Assembly (NCBI RefSeq): GCF_001875655.1
Contig: NZ_MKEQ01000001.1
Location: forward strand, 2,294,001-2,358,000
Direction: 5' to 3'
Length of the DNA: 64,000 bases
Source of the DNA: Enterobacter hormaechei ATCC 49162
GTDB lineage: Bacteria > Pseudomonadota > Gammaproteobacteria > Enterobacterales > Enterobacteriaceae
Made by a program: the position numbers and the translations under genes. This document shows positions 51,267 to 60,858 of this stretch, one piece after another. Each line of letters begins with the position of its first letter. Position 1 is the stretch's first letter. The notes under the pieces are model-generated. The model worked only from the letters and a program-made list of their open reading frames with translations, was not told where the DNA came from and did not search any database.

Positions 51267-52688
51267 ATGATGAGTAAAGTCAAACAAGCAGATATCGATC
51301 AGCTGATCGTCCTGGTCGGCGGACGCGATAACATCGCCACCGTCAGCCATTGCATTACCCGCCTGCGCTTCGTGCTGAACGATCCGGCCAAAGCCAACCC
51401 GAAGGCCATTGAAGAGTTGAAAATGGTTAAAGGCTGCTTCACCAACGCCGGGCAGTTCCAGGTGGTGATTGGTACTGAAGTGGGCGATTACTATCAGGCT
51501 CTGCTGGCGACTACCGGGCACTCTTCCGCCGATAAAGAGCAGGCGAAGAAGGCCGCGCGCCAGAATATGAAATGGCATGAGCAGCTCATTTCCCACTTCG
51601 CGGAGATCTTCTTCCCGCTGCTGCCAGCGCTGATCAGCGGGGGCTTAATCTTAGGCTTCCGTAACGTCATCGGCGATGTGCCGATGAGCGACGGCAAAAC
51701 CCTGGCGCAGATGTACCCGGCGCTGCAAAGCATCTATGACTTCCTGTGGCTGATTGGCGAAGCCATCTTCTTCTACCTGCCGGTGGGGATCTGCTGGTCG
51801 GCGGTGCGCAAAATGGGCGGTACGCCAATCCTCGGTATCGTGCTCGGCGTGACGCTGGTCTCTCCACAGTTAATGAACGCTTACTTACTTGGTCAGCAAA
51901 CGCCAGAGGTGTGGAACTTCGGCCTGTTTACTATCGCCAAAGTGGGCTATCAGGCGCAGGTGATCCCGGCGTTGCTGGCGGGTCTGGCGCTGGGCTTTAT
52001 TGAGACGCGCCTGAAGCGCATCGTGCCGGATTACCTCTATCTGGTGGTGGTCCCGGTCTGCTCGCTGATCCTGGCGGTGTTCCTGGCACACGCCTTTATC
52101 GGTCCGTTTGGCCGCATGATTGGCGACGGCGTGGCCTTCGCGGTGCGTCACCTGATGACCGGCAGCTTCGCGCCAGTCGGTGCCGCGCTGTTTGGCTTCC
52201 TGTACGCTCCGCTGGTGATCACCGGTGTGCACCAGACCACGCTGGCGATCGATATGCAGATGATCCAGAGCCTCGGCGGTACGCCTGTCTGGCCTATCAT
52301 CGCCCTGTCTAACATCGCACAGGCCTCGGCGGTAACCGGCATCATCATTGTCAGCCGTAAGCACAATGAGCGTGAGATCTCCGTTCCGGCGGCCATCTCC
52401 GCTTACCTCGGCGTCACTGAACCGGCGATGTACGGTATCAACCTGAAATACCGCTTCCCGATGCTCTGCGCGATGATCGGCTCCGGTCTGGCGGGCCTGC
52501 TGTGCGGCCTGAACAGCGTGATGGCGAACGGGATTGGCGTCGGCGGCCTGCCGGGTATCCTCTCCATTCAGCCCGCTTTCTGGCAGGTATTTGCCCTGGC
52601 AATGGCGGTGGCGATTATCATCCCAATGGCGCTGACGACCGTGGTTTACCAGCGTAAGTTCCGTCAGGGCACGTTGCAGATTGTTTAA
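51267..52688 (+). CDS. treB: Trehalose-specific PTS EIIBC component TreB
   Basis: A 473-residue PTS permease that imports trehalose as trehalose-6-phosphate. The EIIB domain has its phosphorylated Cys in VSHCITRLRF (residue 29). The EIIC domain shows PALISGGLILGFRNV near residue 115 and the substrate motif region GVTEPAMYGINLKYRFP near 390. There is no EIIA domain; EIIA-Glc (Crr) serves this in E. coli. It precedes treC with a 51-base gap. Confidence 0.98.
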   Translation: MMSKVKQADIDQLIVLVGGRDNIATVSHCITRLRFVLNDPAKANPKAIEELKMVKGCFTNAGQFQVVIGTEVGDYYQALLATTGHSSADKEQAKKAARQNMKWHEQLISHFAEIFFPLLPALISGGLILGFRNVIGDVPMSDGKTLAQMYPALQSIYDFLWLIGEAIFFYLPVGICWSAVRKMGGTPILGIVLGVTLVSPQLMNAYLLGQQTPEVWNFGLFTIAKVGYQAQVIPALLAGLALGFIETRLKRIVPDYLYLVVVPVCSLILAVFLAHAFIGPFGRMIGDGVAFAVRHLMTGSFAPVGAALFGFLYAPLVITGVHQTTLAIDMQMIQSLGGTPVWPIIALSNIAQASAVTGIIIVSRKHNEREISVPAAISAYLGVTEPAMYGINLKYRFPMLCAMIGSGLAGLLCGLNSVMANGIGVGGLPGILSIQPAFWQVFALAMAVAIIIPMALTTVVYQRKFRQGTLQIV

Positions 52689-52739
52689 TTCTCTCTTTCG
52701 GGGCGCAGTTGCGCCCCTTCGCATTTGCAGGAACGTACT

Positions 52740-54395
52740 ATGAATACCCTTCCTCACTGGTGGCAGAACGGCGTCATCTATCAGATTTACCCAAAGAGTT
52801 TCCAGGACACCACCGGCAGCGGCACGGGCGATGTGCGCGGAGTGACGCAGCGCCTGGACTACCTGAAAACCCTTGGCATTGACGCCATCTGGCTGACGCC
52901 GTTCTATATCTCCCCGCAGGTGGATAACGGTTACGACGTGGCGAATTACACCGCCATCGACCCGTCCTTTGGCACGCTGGATGACTTTGACGAGCTGGTT
53001 ACCGAAGCGCATGCGCGTGGCATCCGCATCGTACTGGATATGGTCTTTAACCACACCTCCACGCAGCATGCCTGGTTCCGCGAGTCGCTGGATAAAGCAA
53101 GTCCGTACCGCCAGTTCTATATCTGGCGTGACGGTACGCCGGATGCGCTTCCCAATAACTGGCGCTCCAAGTTTGGCGGCAACGCCTGGCGCTGGCACGC
53201 CGAAAGCGAGCAGTATTATCTGCACCTGTTTGCGCCGGAGCAGGCGGATCTCAACTGGGAAAACCCGGCGGTGCGCGCCGAGCTGAAAAAGGTGTGTGAA
53301 TTCTGGGCCGATCGCGGCGTGGACGGTTTACGTCTGGACGTCATCAACCTCATCTCTAAAGATCAGCACTTCCCGGACGACACTATCGGCGACGGTCGCC
53401 GCTTCTACACTGACGGGCCGCGCATTCATGAGTATCTTCAGGAGATGAGCCGCGACGTTTTTACCCCGCGTAACCTGATGACGGTGGGCGAGATGTCCTC
53501 CACTTCGCTGGAAAACTGCCAGCAGTATGCAGCCCTCGACGGCCGTGAGCTGTCGATGACCTTTAACTTCCACCACCTGAAGGTGGACTACCCCGGCGGC
53601 GAAAAGTGGACGAAGGCGAAGCCGGACTTCGTGGCGCTTAAAACCCTCTTCAGCTACTGGCAGCAGGGGATGCACAACAAAGCCTGGAACGCGCTGTTCT
53701 GGTGTAATCACGACCAGCCACGCATCGTGTCGCGCTTTGGCGATGAAGGCGAATACCGCGTGGCGGCGGCGAAAATGCTCGGCATGGTGCTGCACGGGAT
53801 GCAGGGCACGCCGTATATCTATCAGGGTGAAGAGCTGGGTATGACCAACCCGCATTTCAGCCGCATCACCGACTATCGCGACGTGGAAAGCCTGAACATG
53901 TTCGCCGAACTGCGGGCTAACGGTCGCGATACGGATGAGTTACTGGCGATTCTGGCAAGTAAATCCCGCGACAACGGCCGCACGCCGATGCAGTGGGACG
54001 CATCGCACAATGCGGGCTTTACCGAGGGCGAGCCGTGGATTGGCGTCTGCGATAACTACGAAACCGTGAACGCCCGCGCGGCGCTGGACGACCCGGACTC
54101 GGTGTTTTACACCTATCAGTCGCTGATTCGCCTGCGTAAAACCCTGTCGGTGCTGACGTGGGGCGACTATGAAGATTTGCTCCCGGAGCACCCTTCCCTG
54201 TGGTGCTACCGCCGCCAGTGGCAGGGGCAAACGCTGATGGTGGCGGCGAACCTGAGCCGCGAGCGCCAGCAGTGGCAGCCGGACCCTGTAGAGGGGGCAT
54301 GGCGGGTGGCACTCAGCAACTATGAGGACGTTCCTTCCCGCCCCGATACGCTGCTACTGCACCCGTTTGAAGCCATCTGGTGGGTGCAGGAATAA
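52740..54395 (+). CDS. treC: Trehalose-6-phosphate hydrolase TreC
   Basis: A 551-residue GH13 enzyme that splits trehalose-6-phosphate into glucose and glucose-6-phosphate. GH13 regions: DMVFNHTS near residue 98, GLRLDVINLI with the nucleophile Asp near 199, the acid Glu in MTVGEMSS near 253 and FWCNHDQPR near 320. ATG 52740 has AGGA upstream. It is the last gene of treBC; a strong terminator follows. Confidence 0.98.
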   Translation: MNTLPHWWQNGVIYQIYPKSFQDTTGSGTGDVRGVTQRLDYLKTLGIDAIWLTPFYISPQVDNGYDVANYTAIDPSFGTLDDFDELVTEAHARGIRIVLDMVFNHTSTQHAWFRESLDKASPYRQFYIWRDGTPDALPNNWRSKFGGNAWRWHAESEQYYLHLFAPEQADLNWENPAVRAELKKVCEFWADRGVDGLRLDVINLISKDQHFPDDTIGDGRRFYTDGPRIHEYLQEMSRDVFTPRNLMTVGEMSSTSLENCQQYAALDGRELSMTFNFHHLKVDYPGGEKWTKAKPDFVALKTLFSYWQQGMHNKAWNALFWCNHDQPRIVSRFGDEGEYRVAAAKMLGMVLHGMQGTPYIYQGEELGMTNPHFSRITDYRDVESLNMFAELRANGRDTDELLAILASKSRDNGRTPMQWDASHNAGFTEGEPWIGVCDNYETVNARAALDDPDSVFYTYQSLIRLRKTLSVLTWGDYEDLLPEHPSLWCYRRQWQGQTLMVAANLSRERQQWQPDPVEGAWRVALSNYEDVPSRPDTLLLHPFEAIWWVQE

Positions 54396-54402
54396 ACAAC
54401 AG

Positions 54403-54432
54403 GAGATACAGCATGCTGTATCTCTTTTTTTT
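54403..54432 (+). terminator. treBC terminator
   Basis: GAGATACAGC-AT-GCTGTATCTC perfect stem followed by eight T residues. Confidence 0.95.
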
Positions 54433-54435
54433 ATG

Positions 54436-54452
54436 TTTAGCGATACGCTAAA
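54436..54452. promoter_or_regulatory. Palindrome upstream of the porin gene
   Basis: TTTAGCG-ATA-CGCTAAA is a perfect 7-3-7 inverted repeat 78 bases before the porin ATG. It shares CGATACG with the palindrome before the PTS gene, so both may be sites for the RpiR-type regulator between them. Confidence 0.45.
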
Positions 54453-54530
54453 TGTACGACGATAACTTTTACAATATGCCGCACCCAAAATAAAAATAGC
54501 CTGCCAATTAAATAACCTCGGCAGGATATT

Positions 54531-55277
54531 ATGAAAAAGACAATTATTAACGCAACGTGTATCAGCGCATTATTATTAAGCACACAGGGATGGTGCGGAA
54601 ATACGTCCGTCGACCTTCGTTTTGGTCATAATACGCGCTCAGACGTAAATGATTCTCGTATTAAGGTCATGCATCAGGCGAATAACGGTTTTTACTTCTC
54701 CGTTGAAGCCGCACAAAACCACAACGACACCTTTTTTGGGGATACCGACCGCTATAATCCAGACGATAAAGGGTTAACAGAAGCGGCACAGGAGATCGAA
54801 ACGCGCTGGCGCTTCGATCTGGGAAATGGTTTCGCCGTTGCGCCAGGGATGGTGACGGTGTTCACCACCAGCAATACCCATTACCGCCCCTTCATTCAGG
54901 GCTGGAAAGCGTTCGATAACGGTCTGAACCTCTCCGCCCGTTACCGCTATAACACCGTCAATGACGCGCACAGCGACAAAGAACTCGACGGCAGCGGCTA
55001 CACCCGTCGCCAGTCACACCAGTTCGACATTTGGTTTGCGTATAACATTGGCAAATTCGGCATGTCCTACAACCCGCGCTTCCGCTGGCAGGATAATGTC
55101 GATCAGGGAACCGGGGATGACACCTACTGGGAGCATACCGTCGCGTTCAACTACAAGCTCGACGATGGCTGGACGCCTTACGTCGAACTGGTTTCGCTGG
55201 ATAAAACCTATATCAACGATGACGGCAACCATGAAAATGATTATGCCGTACGTCTGGGGATCGTGAAGCAGCTCTGA
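54531..55277 (+). CDS. KdgM/NanC-family outer-membrane porin
   Basis: A 248-residue outer-membrane protein with a signal peptide (ATCISALLLSTQGWCG, cut after about residue 22). Alternating beta-strand sequence runs throughout (VDLRFGHNTRSDVNDSRIKV, FYFSVEAAQNH, LNLSARYRYNTV), ending with VRLGIVKQL as usual for this 12-strand monomeric family. KdgM and NanC admit acidic oligosaccharides. Here it heads the PTS/alpha-mannosidase cluster, so it probably passes the glycoside that the PTS imports. Confidence 0.88.
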   Translation: MKKTIINATCISALLLSTQGWCGNTSVDLRFGHNTRSDVNDSRIKVMHQANNGFYFSVEAAQNHNDTFFGDTDRYNPDDKGLTEAAQEIETRWRFDLGNGFAVAPGMVTVFTTSNTHYRPFIQGWKAFDNGLNLSARYRYNTVNDAHSDKELDGSGYTRRQSHQFDIWFAYNIGKFGMSYNPRFRWQDNVDQGTGDDTYWEHTVAFNYKLDDGWTPYVELVSLDKTYINDDGNHENDYAVRLGIVKQL

Positions 55278-55285
55278 CGGCCTGA

Positions 55286-55945
55286 CTACACCGTATCGTG
55301 CTGTAGCAGCCTACAGCCGATACGGTCCACAGCGCTTAACAGTTCAAGCTGCCCTTCCCGCTGATACAGCGACACCGCGTTCATGTCGATCGGTAACGGC
55401 CAGCAAAGCGTTGAGATCGACGCCAGTGTCGACCCCTGCCGGGTGATCGCAATAATCTTCAACCCTTTGCGCAGCGCGTTACGCGCCATTTCAATCAGCG
55501 ACTGCGTCTCCCCGGATTTACTGATCAACACCAGCGTCCCCTTCGATACCCGCGTGAGCTGGTGCATGTCATTCAAAATAAGGTGCGGCAGGCTCGCCAG
55601 CGATAAAAAGCGCGACAGGTAGTTGAGGCTGGTGAGCGAGGCTCCCCGTGCGTACAGATAGATATGGCTGGAATGCGTAAGCAACCTGGCCACGTCTGTC
55701 ACAATATCATCCGCCTGTGGCCCCGCGTCGGGGGCGGCAGGTGCAGGTGTAAAATGATCGCGTAAAAAACGATACCGAAGCTCGGTATAGCTTTTATAGC
55801 CCATTTTTTTACACACACGATTAACGGATGTTGTCGTGGTAAAGGTATCACGGGCAATCTCTTTTGCCGATATATTAGAAATATTACGCGCGTGATGCTG
55901 AATGTATTCAAATATCAAACGTTCACTTCCCTGGAATGAATTCAT
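55286..55945 (-). CDS. RpiR/MurR-family transcriptional regulator
   Basis: A 219-residue regulator. The N-terminal HTH_6 has NISAKEIARDTFTTTTSVNRVCKKMGYKSYTELRYRF (residues 23-60). The SIS phosphosugar-binding domain follows (IYLYARGASLTSLNYLSRFL near 95, LVLISKSGETQSLIEMA near 138). It is shorter than usual (about 280) because the SIS domain is compact. It is divergent from the PTS EIIBC gene and convergent with the porin gene, so it likely controls both. Confidence 0.88.
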   Translation of the reverse strand: MNSFQGSERLIFEYIQHHARNISNISAKEIARDTFTTTTSVNRVCKKMGYKSYTELRYRFLRDHFTPAPAAPDAGPQADDIVTDVARLLTHSSHIYLYARGASLTSLNYLSRFLSLASLPHLILNDMHQLTRVSKGTLVLISKSGETQSLIEMARNALRKGLKIIAITRQGSTLASISTLCWPLPIDMNAVSLYQREGQLELLSAVDRIGCRLLQHDTV

Positions 55946-56029
55946 CTATTACGCCCCGTTTAATCCCGACACGATATTAACACAACAGGGAAATAGTCTC
56001 TGGAAGGCGCTTCACACATTGCATGTTGG

Positions 56030-56043
56030 CGTATCACGATACG
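56030..56043. promoter_or_regulatory. Palindrome between rpiR-type gene and PTS gene
   Basis: CGTATC-AC-GATACG is a perfect 6-2-6 inverted repeat in the divergent intergenic region; CGATACG also occurs in the palindrome at 54436-54452. Confidence 0.45.
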
Positions 56044-56118
56044 TAATTAGTATTAGCAAACATTAAAAACTGTTTTAGGTTCTCTTTATACTCCCCCTGT
56101 TTTCACATTCAGGGAATT

Positions 56119-57522
56119 ATGACAATGACGAGACAAAAAGTTGTCGCCGTAACGGCCTGCCCGACAGGTATCGCACACACCTTTATGGCGGCAAATAAAA
56201 TTATTGCATGGGCTAAAGCGCACAATATCGAGGTAAAGGTCGAAACCCAGGGCAGCGATGGCGTCAAAAACCGCTTAACGAAACAGGATATCGCCTCCGC
56301 CACGGCCATTATTCTGGCAACCGACGTGCCCATTCAGGATGCCGAGCGTTTTGAAAACATTCCCCACCTTCAAACCCGCACGCAAGAGCTGATCAAACAT
56401 ACCGATCGCTATCTGCGTCAGGCGCTGGCCATGGAAAAAAACGTCACCTCTGTCGCCCACGAAGACGATCTCCCGCGTTCGGCTTACCAGATTTTTATTG
56501 GCCATATTATGGCGGCCATCAGCTATATGCTGCCGGTGGTGGTGATGGGCGGGCTGATGATGGCGACGGCCAAAATTACCGGGCAGTTTATTAACATCGA
56601 ACATTCGCCGTTCAGCGTGCTGGATAAAGTGGGCTTTATGACCATCAAGTTTATGTATCCGGTCTTCGCCATGTATCTGGCGTTTTCCATTGCCGGTAAA
56701 CCGGCGCTGATCCCCGGGCTTATCGGCGGCATGATGTCCGATGAAGTCTACAAGCGCTTCTTTGATATCGAAGGCTTTATGCCGTCCGGCTTTTTCGGCG
56801 CGATCGGCATTGGCTTTTTTGTGGGCTATCTGGTGCGCTGGCTCAATGATTCGATTCACGTCCGTCAGCAGCTCACCACCATCAAAACCATGCTGATCGT
56901 CCCGCTGATCACCGGCATTACGCTGGTGATGGTCATGGAATACCTGATTAACCCCATTTTTGGCTCGCTTAACCAGCTGATGGTGGTCTTTTTTACCTCG
57001 GCAGGTGACACCGGGCGCGGGTTCTATTCCGCGATGATCGCCGCGGGCACCGCGTTCGACCTGGGCGGCCCGGTCAACAAGGCGGCAGGCTCGGTCGCGC
57101 TCGGCCTGAATGGTATCAGCGAGACGTTTGATTTAACCGCCCGCGAACTCTCCATCGTGATCCCCTCCATTGGCGTCGGCTTTGCCGCGTTTCTCAATGG
57201 CCGCTTTGGATTGCCGGATGTCTTTAGCCAGGAAGAGAGAACCGTTGGTAGCACCTCGTTGTTGCTGGGCGTGATTGGCATCTCCGAAGGCGCTATCCCG
57301 TTCATTCTGAAAAACCCACGCCTGATCCCGGTGTTCATGACCGGTGCCGTCGCTGGCGCACTGGTCGCCATTGCCCTTGGCGTGAAACAGACGCTGCCTT
57401 TGCCAGCGATCTGGGGCTGGCCGCTGGCAACCAATGTGGCGGGCTACCTGGCGAGCGTCTTTATTGGCGCCCTGATTTGCGCCCTGGGCGTGCTTTACGT
57501 CAGCCCAAAGAACGCCAGATAA
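56119..57522 (+). CDS. PTS fructose-family EIIBC component
   Basis: A 467-residue permease. The Fru-type EIIB domain has its phospho-Cys in VAVTACPTGIAHTFMA (residue 14). The EIIC domain (from about 115) shows YMLPVVVMGGLMMA, GKPALIPGLIGGM, GPVNKAAGSVALG and GVIGISEGAIPF. It is related to MngA, the mannosylglycerate transporter, but without the fused EIIA, which is encoded separately at 60132. The imported substrate would arrive phosphorylated and be cleaved by the GH38 enzyme encoded ten bases downstream. Confidence 0.93.
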   Translation: MTMTRQKVVAVTACPTGIAHTFMAANKIIAWAKAHNIEVKVETQGSDGVKNRLTKQDIASATAIILATDVPIQDAERFENIPHLQTRTQELIKHTDRYLRQALAMEKNVTSVAHEDDLPRSAYQIFIGHIMAAISYMLPVVVMGGLMMATAKITGQFINIEHSPFSVLDKVGFMTIKFMYPVFAMYLAFSIAGKPALIPGLIGGMMSDEVYKRFFDIEGFMPSGFFGAIGIGFFVGYLVRWLNDSIHVRQQLTTIKTMLIVPLITGITLVMVMEYLINPIFGSLNQLMVVFFTSAGDTGRGFYSAMIAAGTAFDLGGPVNKAAGSVALGLNGISETFDLTARELSIVIPSIGVGFAAFLNGRFGLPDVFSQEERTVGSTSLLLGVIGISEGAIPFILKNPRLIPVFMTGAVAGALVAIALGVKQTLPLPAIWGWPLATNVAGYLASVFIGALICALGVLYVSPKNAR

Positions 57523-57532
57523 GGGGAGTGTC

Positions 57533-60130
57533 ATGAATCAGATCCACGTCATTGCCCACACGCACTGGGATCAGGAGTGGTATTTCACCCGTCAGGACAG
57601 CATGGTGCTGGCGTCATACAACTTTGCGGATGTCATCAACACGCTGGAGCAGGACCCGGCTTATACCTGCTATCACCTTGACGGACAGATGGCGGTAGTG
57701 GAGGACTTTCTCGCCATCAATCCCGATTATCGCGCCCGGCTGGAAACGCTGGTCAAAGAGAAAAGGATTTTCGTAGGGCCGTGGTATACCCAGACGGACA
57801 CCTACAACGTGCATGGCGAATCGATTATCCGCAACCTGAAGTACGGCATTTTCGCTGCCCGAAAGCTGGGGCATGCCATGCAGGTCGGGTATCTTCCGGA
57901 TACGTTCGGCCACAACGCGCAAATGCCCACGATTTTGCAGGGCTGCAATATCGACAATATCGTCTTCTGGCGCGGTATCGATCACGACAGGCACGCCAAA
58001 AGCAGCCAGTTTCTCTGGCGCGCGCCGTCAGGGGCGACCGTCATCGCCTGTGCGATGGCGCTCGGTTATGGCGCCGCGAAAAACATGCGTTCAGAAGCCT
58101 GCCATCTACAGGGAAAAATCTACCCGATGGTCACGCTTTTGCGCTCGCGAGCCGGTATAAACGACCTGCTGCTGCCCTGTGGCGGCGATCAGGTCAGTAT
58201 CGACCCGGCACTGCCAAAAATCCTCGAGATCGCCAGCGCACACTCCCCCGATGAGGACCGATACGTTATCAGTTCGCTGGAGCGTTACGTCGACATCCTT
58301 CGCGCACAGCGTGAGCAGTTTGAACACTGGGAAGGGGAGCTGAAATCGCCGCGCTACACCCGCATTCATAAAACGATCGGCTCCGTGCGCTACGACATCA
58401 AACAGAAAAATGATGAGGTTGAACGGTTCATCCTGCGACAGCTGGAGCCGACAATCGCCATGGCGCGTCATCAGGGGATCCCGGTCAACCTCTCCGTGGT
58501 CGATACACTCTGGAAGAAGCTGTTGCGAAGCCATGCCCACGACTCCATCGGCGGTTGTAACAGCGATGCCACCAACCGCGACATTCTGCATCGTCTGGAG
58601 CAAACCGAACAGCTGTGCCATAGCCTGTGGAATCTGGTGGTGAAAACCCTCGCCGCTGCCTGCGCTCAGGAAGGCGACCTGCTGATTTTCAACCCGCTGG
58701 CCACCCCAACGCAGCGCGTGGTGAAAACCACCCTGTATAGCCGCGCTGAAAATATCGCGCTGACGTATCAGGGGCAGCCTATCCCCTTCGACGTTTTGAA
58801 AAGAGACGTGCTGCCTGGCGGAACAGCGATCTCCCTTACCGCTGAAGGTGAATGTGAAACACCCCTTCCCCCTTATTTCCGCTGGCAGGTTGCATTGCAA
58901 ACGCCGATTTTGCCGTCAGTCGGCTACCTTACCGTCAATGTTGAAGATAGCCCTGCACCGTTCAGGCAGCCTGAACAGATTAAGGGCGAGGGGATAGAGA
59001 ATACGTATTATCAACTGACGCTGGACACCGGAACGCTAACCCTGCATGACAAACGCAGCGGCAGACGCATCCCCTCTTTCTTTACCCTCGAAGACTGCGC
59101 GGACGCGGGCGACAGTTACGATTTCTCACCGCTTGCGGGCGATACGCCGACGCGCTGTTCGCATTTTACGCTCGTCGACTGCCTGAAAACGCCGCTTGTT
59201 GAAAAGCTGATCGTCGAGGCCACGATGCTTCTTCCGCGGGATCTCACCGATCGTCAGGAAGATACCCGAACGCCGTTCTCCCTTCGTCTGGTGTGCGAAT
59301 TACGCCACGGCGATCCGAACCTGTATGTCGAGGCTTCGCTGGAAAACAGCCACTGCGATCACCGGCTACGTTTACTGATCGGCAGTGATATTCACACCCG
59401 TCACGCTCTCGCCTCACAGCCCTTCGCAATCATCCAGCGCGAAACGGGATATGACGATGAAAACTGGCAGGAGCGCTATCGCGAGATGCCCGTGGATATC
59501 GAAACCAGCGAGGGAATTATCGCTGTCACGGAACCGGGTAAGGCGCTGGTGGTGACAAGCCGTGGCATGAAAGAATTTCAGATTATCGGCAGCGAACCCG
59601 CGGCGATTGCCCTGACGATGTTTAAATCGACGGGCGTGCTCGGGCGCAACGATCTCGACTGGCGGCCGGGCCGGGCCTCCGGCATCAATAATACCGTGGT
59701 TGAGACCCCCGATGCCCAGTTGCTGAAACCGCTGCGCTTTTCATTCACCGTCGCGCTGGCCGACAACGCCGACCACCTCACGCTGCGCCAGCTGGAGAAT
59801 CAGGCGGCTGGACAGCCCTTCACCTATCAACGGCAAACGTTACACACGCTCGATCACCGGCTTGAGCGCTTTGCGTTGCGTCTGCCCGAATGCAGGATTC
59901 CGGCAGAATTCTCGTTACTCACCCTGCCGGAGCCGCTCATCCTTTCCGCTCTGCCCCACGCGCAGCAGCTGCATGGCACCGTTGTGCGCCTGTTTAACGC
60001 CGGAACAGAGCCGGTTCCCGTCCCGGAAAGTCTGGCGTTGCTCCGGCAGATCAACTATCTGGAAGAGCCGATGCCGCCGGTAACGGCGATCCTCCCTTCT
60101 GCGACCTGCGATTTTTTGATTGAGGCTTAA
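57533..60130 (+). CDS. GH38 alpha-mannosidase (MngB-like)
   Basis: An 865-residue cytoplasmic glycosidase (E. coli MngB 877). The zinc ligands and nucleophile are visible: HTHWDQEWYFT near residue 8 (His, Asp), the nucleophile Asp in GYLPDTFGHNAQMP near 122, and the His in KLLRSHAHDSIGGCN near 330. GH38 C-terminal beta domains follow (DLLIFNPLATPTQRVV, LVCELRHGDPNLYVEASLEN). MngB splits 2-O-(6-phospho-mannosyl)-glycerate to mannose-6-phosphate and glycerate. The presence of a different regulator and a porin suggests another alpha-mannoside, so I do not give the mngB name. Confidence 0.92.
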   Translation: MNQIHVIAHTHWDQEWYFTRQDSMVLASYNFADVINTLEQDPAYTCYHLDGQMAVVEDFLAINPDYRARLETLVKEKRIFVGPWYTQTDTYNVHGESIIRNLKYGIFAARKLGHAMQVGYLPDTFGHNAQMPTILQGCNIDNIVFWRGIDHDRHAKSSQFLWRAPSGATVIACAMALGYGAAKNMRSEACHLQGKIYPMVTLLRSRAGINDLLLPCGGDQVSIDPALPKILEIASAHSPDEDRYVISSLERYVDILRAQREQFEHWEGELKSPRYTRIHKTIGSVRYDIKQKNDEVERFILRQLEPTIAMARHQGIPVNLSVVDTLWKKLLRSHAHDSIGGCNSDATNRDILHRLEQTEQLCHSLWNLVVKTLAAACAQEGDLLIFNPLATPTQRVVKTTLYSRAENIALTYQGQPIPFDVLKRDVLPGGTAISLTAEGECETPLPPYFRWQVALQTPILPSVGYLTVNVEDSPAPFRQPEQIKGEGIENTYYQLTLDTGTLTLHDKRSGRRIPSFFTLEDCADAGDSYDFSPLAGDTPTRCSHFTLVDCLKTPLVEKLIVEATMLLPRDLTDRQEDTRTPFSLRLVCELRHGDPNLYVEASLENSHCDHRLRLLIGSDIHTRHALASQPFAIIQRETGYDDENWQERYREMPVDIETSEGIIAVTEPGKALVVTSRGMKEFQIIGSEPAAIALTMFKSTGVLGRNDLDWRPGRASGINNTVVETPDAQLLKPLRFSFTVALADNADHLTLRQLENQAAGQPFTYQRQTLHTLDHRLERFALRLPECRIPAEFSLLTLPEPLILSALPHAQQLHGTVVRLFNAGTEPVPVPESLALLRQINYLEEPMPPVTAILPSATCDFLIEA

Positions 60131-60131
60131 C

Positions 60132-60713
60132 ATGAACTTGCTTGCATTGACGCATCCCGACCTGGTGTTTATTAACCCGCCCCAACGTACGCCTGACGCC
60201 TTGATCCGCTGGCTCGCCGGGCCGCTCGCCAGGCGGAATGTCATCAACGATCGAGAGGCATTTATCGACAGCGTTTTACAACGCGAAAGTGAAGGCCCGA
60301 CCGCGCTGGGGGAAGCACTCGCCGTCCCGCACGGTAAAAGCGAGGCGGTGCAACAGGCGGCATTTTGTCTGGCGCTGTTTGACGAGCCGATATGCTGGCC
60401 GGGGCTGGAAGGTGACGAAGAGGTGAGAATGGTTTTCCTGCTCGCCATTCCACCAGCGGAAGCAGGCAGTACGCATATGCAGTTGCTGACGACGCTGACC
60501 AGCAAACTCACGGAAGATCGGGTGCGCGAGCAGCTGCTGGCGGCGCGTACCCGGGAAGAGGCGATGTCTGCCCTGGGTGAGGAAGAATGTCAAAAACAGG
60601 ACGATGCCCCCGAACGCTCTCTTCTCATCCCGTTGTTACTGGGCAGCATCGCTGCCGCAGCCTTTTTTGCAGGCAGGATTGAGCTGGCTCTGCGGGGTGA
60701 ATTAATCGAGTAG
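60132..60713 (+). CDS. PTS EIIA component (fructose/mannitol type) with C-terminal membrane segment
   Basis: A 193-residue protein. Residues 1-150 are a Fru/Mtl EIIA domain, with the phospho-His in ALAVPHGKSEAV near residue 64 and VRMVFLLAIPPAEAGSTHMQLL near 103. The last 30 residues carry a hydrophobic helix (SLLIPLLLGSIAAAAFFAG), unusual for an otherwise soluble EIIA; it may tether EIIA to the membrane by the EIIBC, replacing the covalent fusion of MngA. It starts one base after the mannosidase stop. Confidence 0.88.
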   Translation: MNLLALTHPDLVFINPPQRTPDALIRWLAGPLARRNVINDREAFIDSVLQRESEGPTALGEALAVPHGKSEAVQQAAFCLALFDEPICWPGLEGDEEVRMVFLLAIPPAEAGSTHMQLLTTLTSKLTEDRVREQLLAARTREEAMSALGEEECQKQDDAPERSLLIPLLLGSIAAAAFFAGRIELALRGELIE

Positions 60714-60858
60714 CGCTCAGTACAGGCTCTGCTGAGCGCTTGTTTTTGTTGAAAAATTAAACAGATTTTTCCTTCGCGTCTTTACAAAGTCTCCAGTGCC
60801 CGCCGTTTGTACTCTCGTCTTTTTACTTTGTCCTGCATCAAAAAAACCGCAAACTTGT

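Noticed and set aside
51885-53225. A 446-codon minus-strand frame spanning treB and treC
   Set aside because: Arg/His-rich shadow translation over two certain genes and their spacer; no domain.
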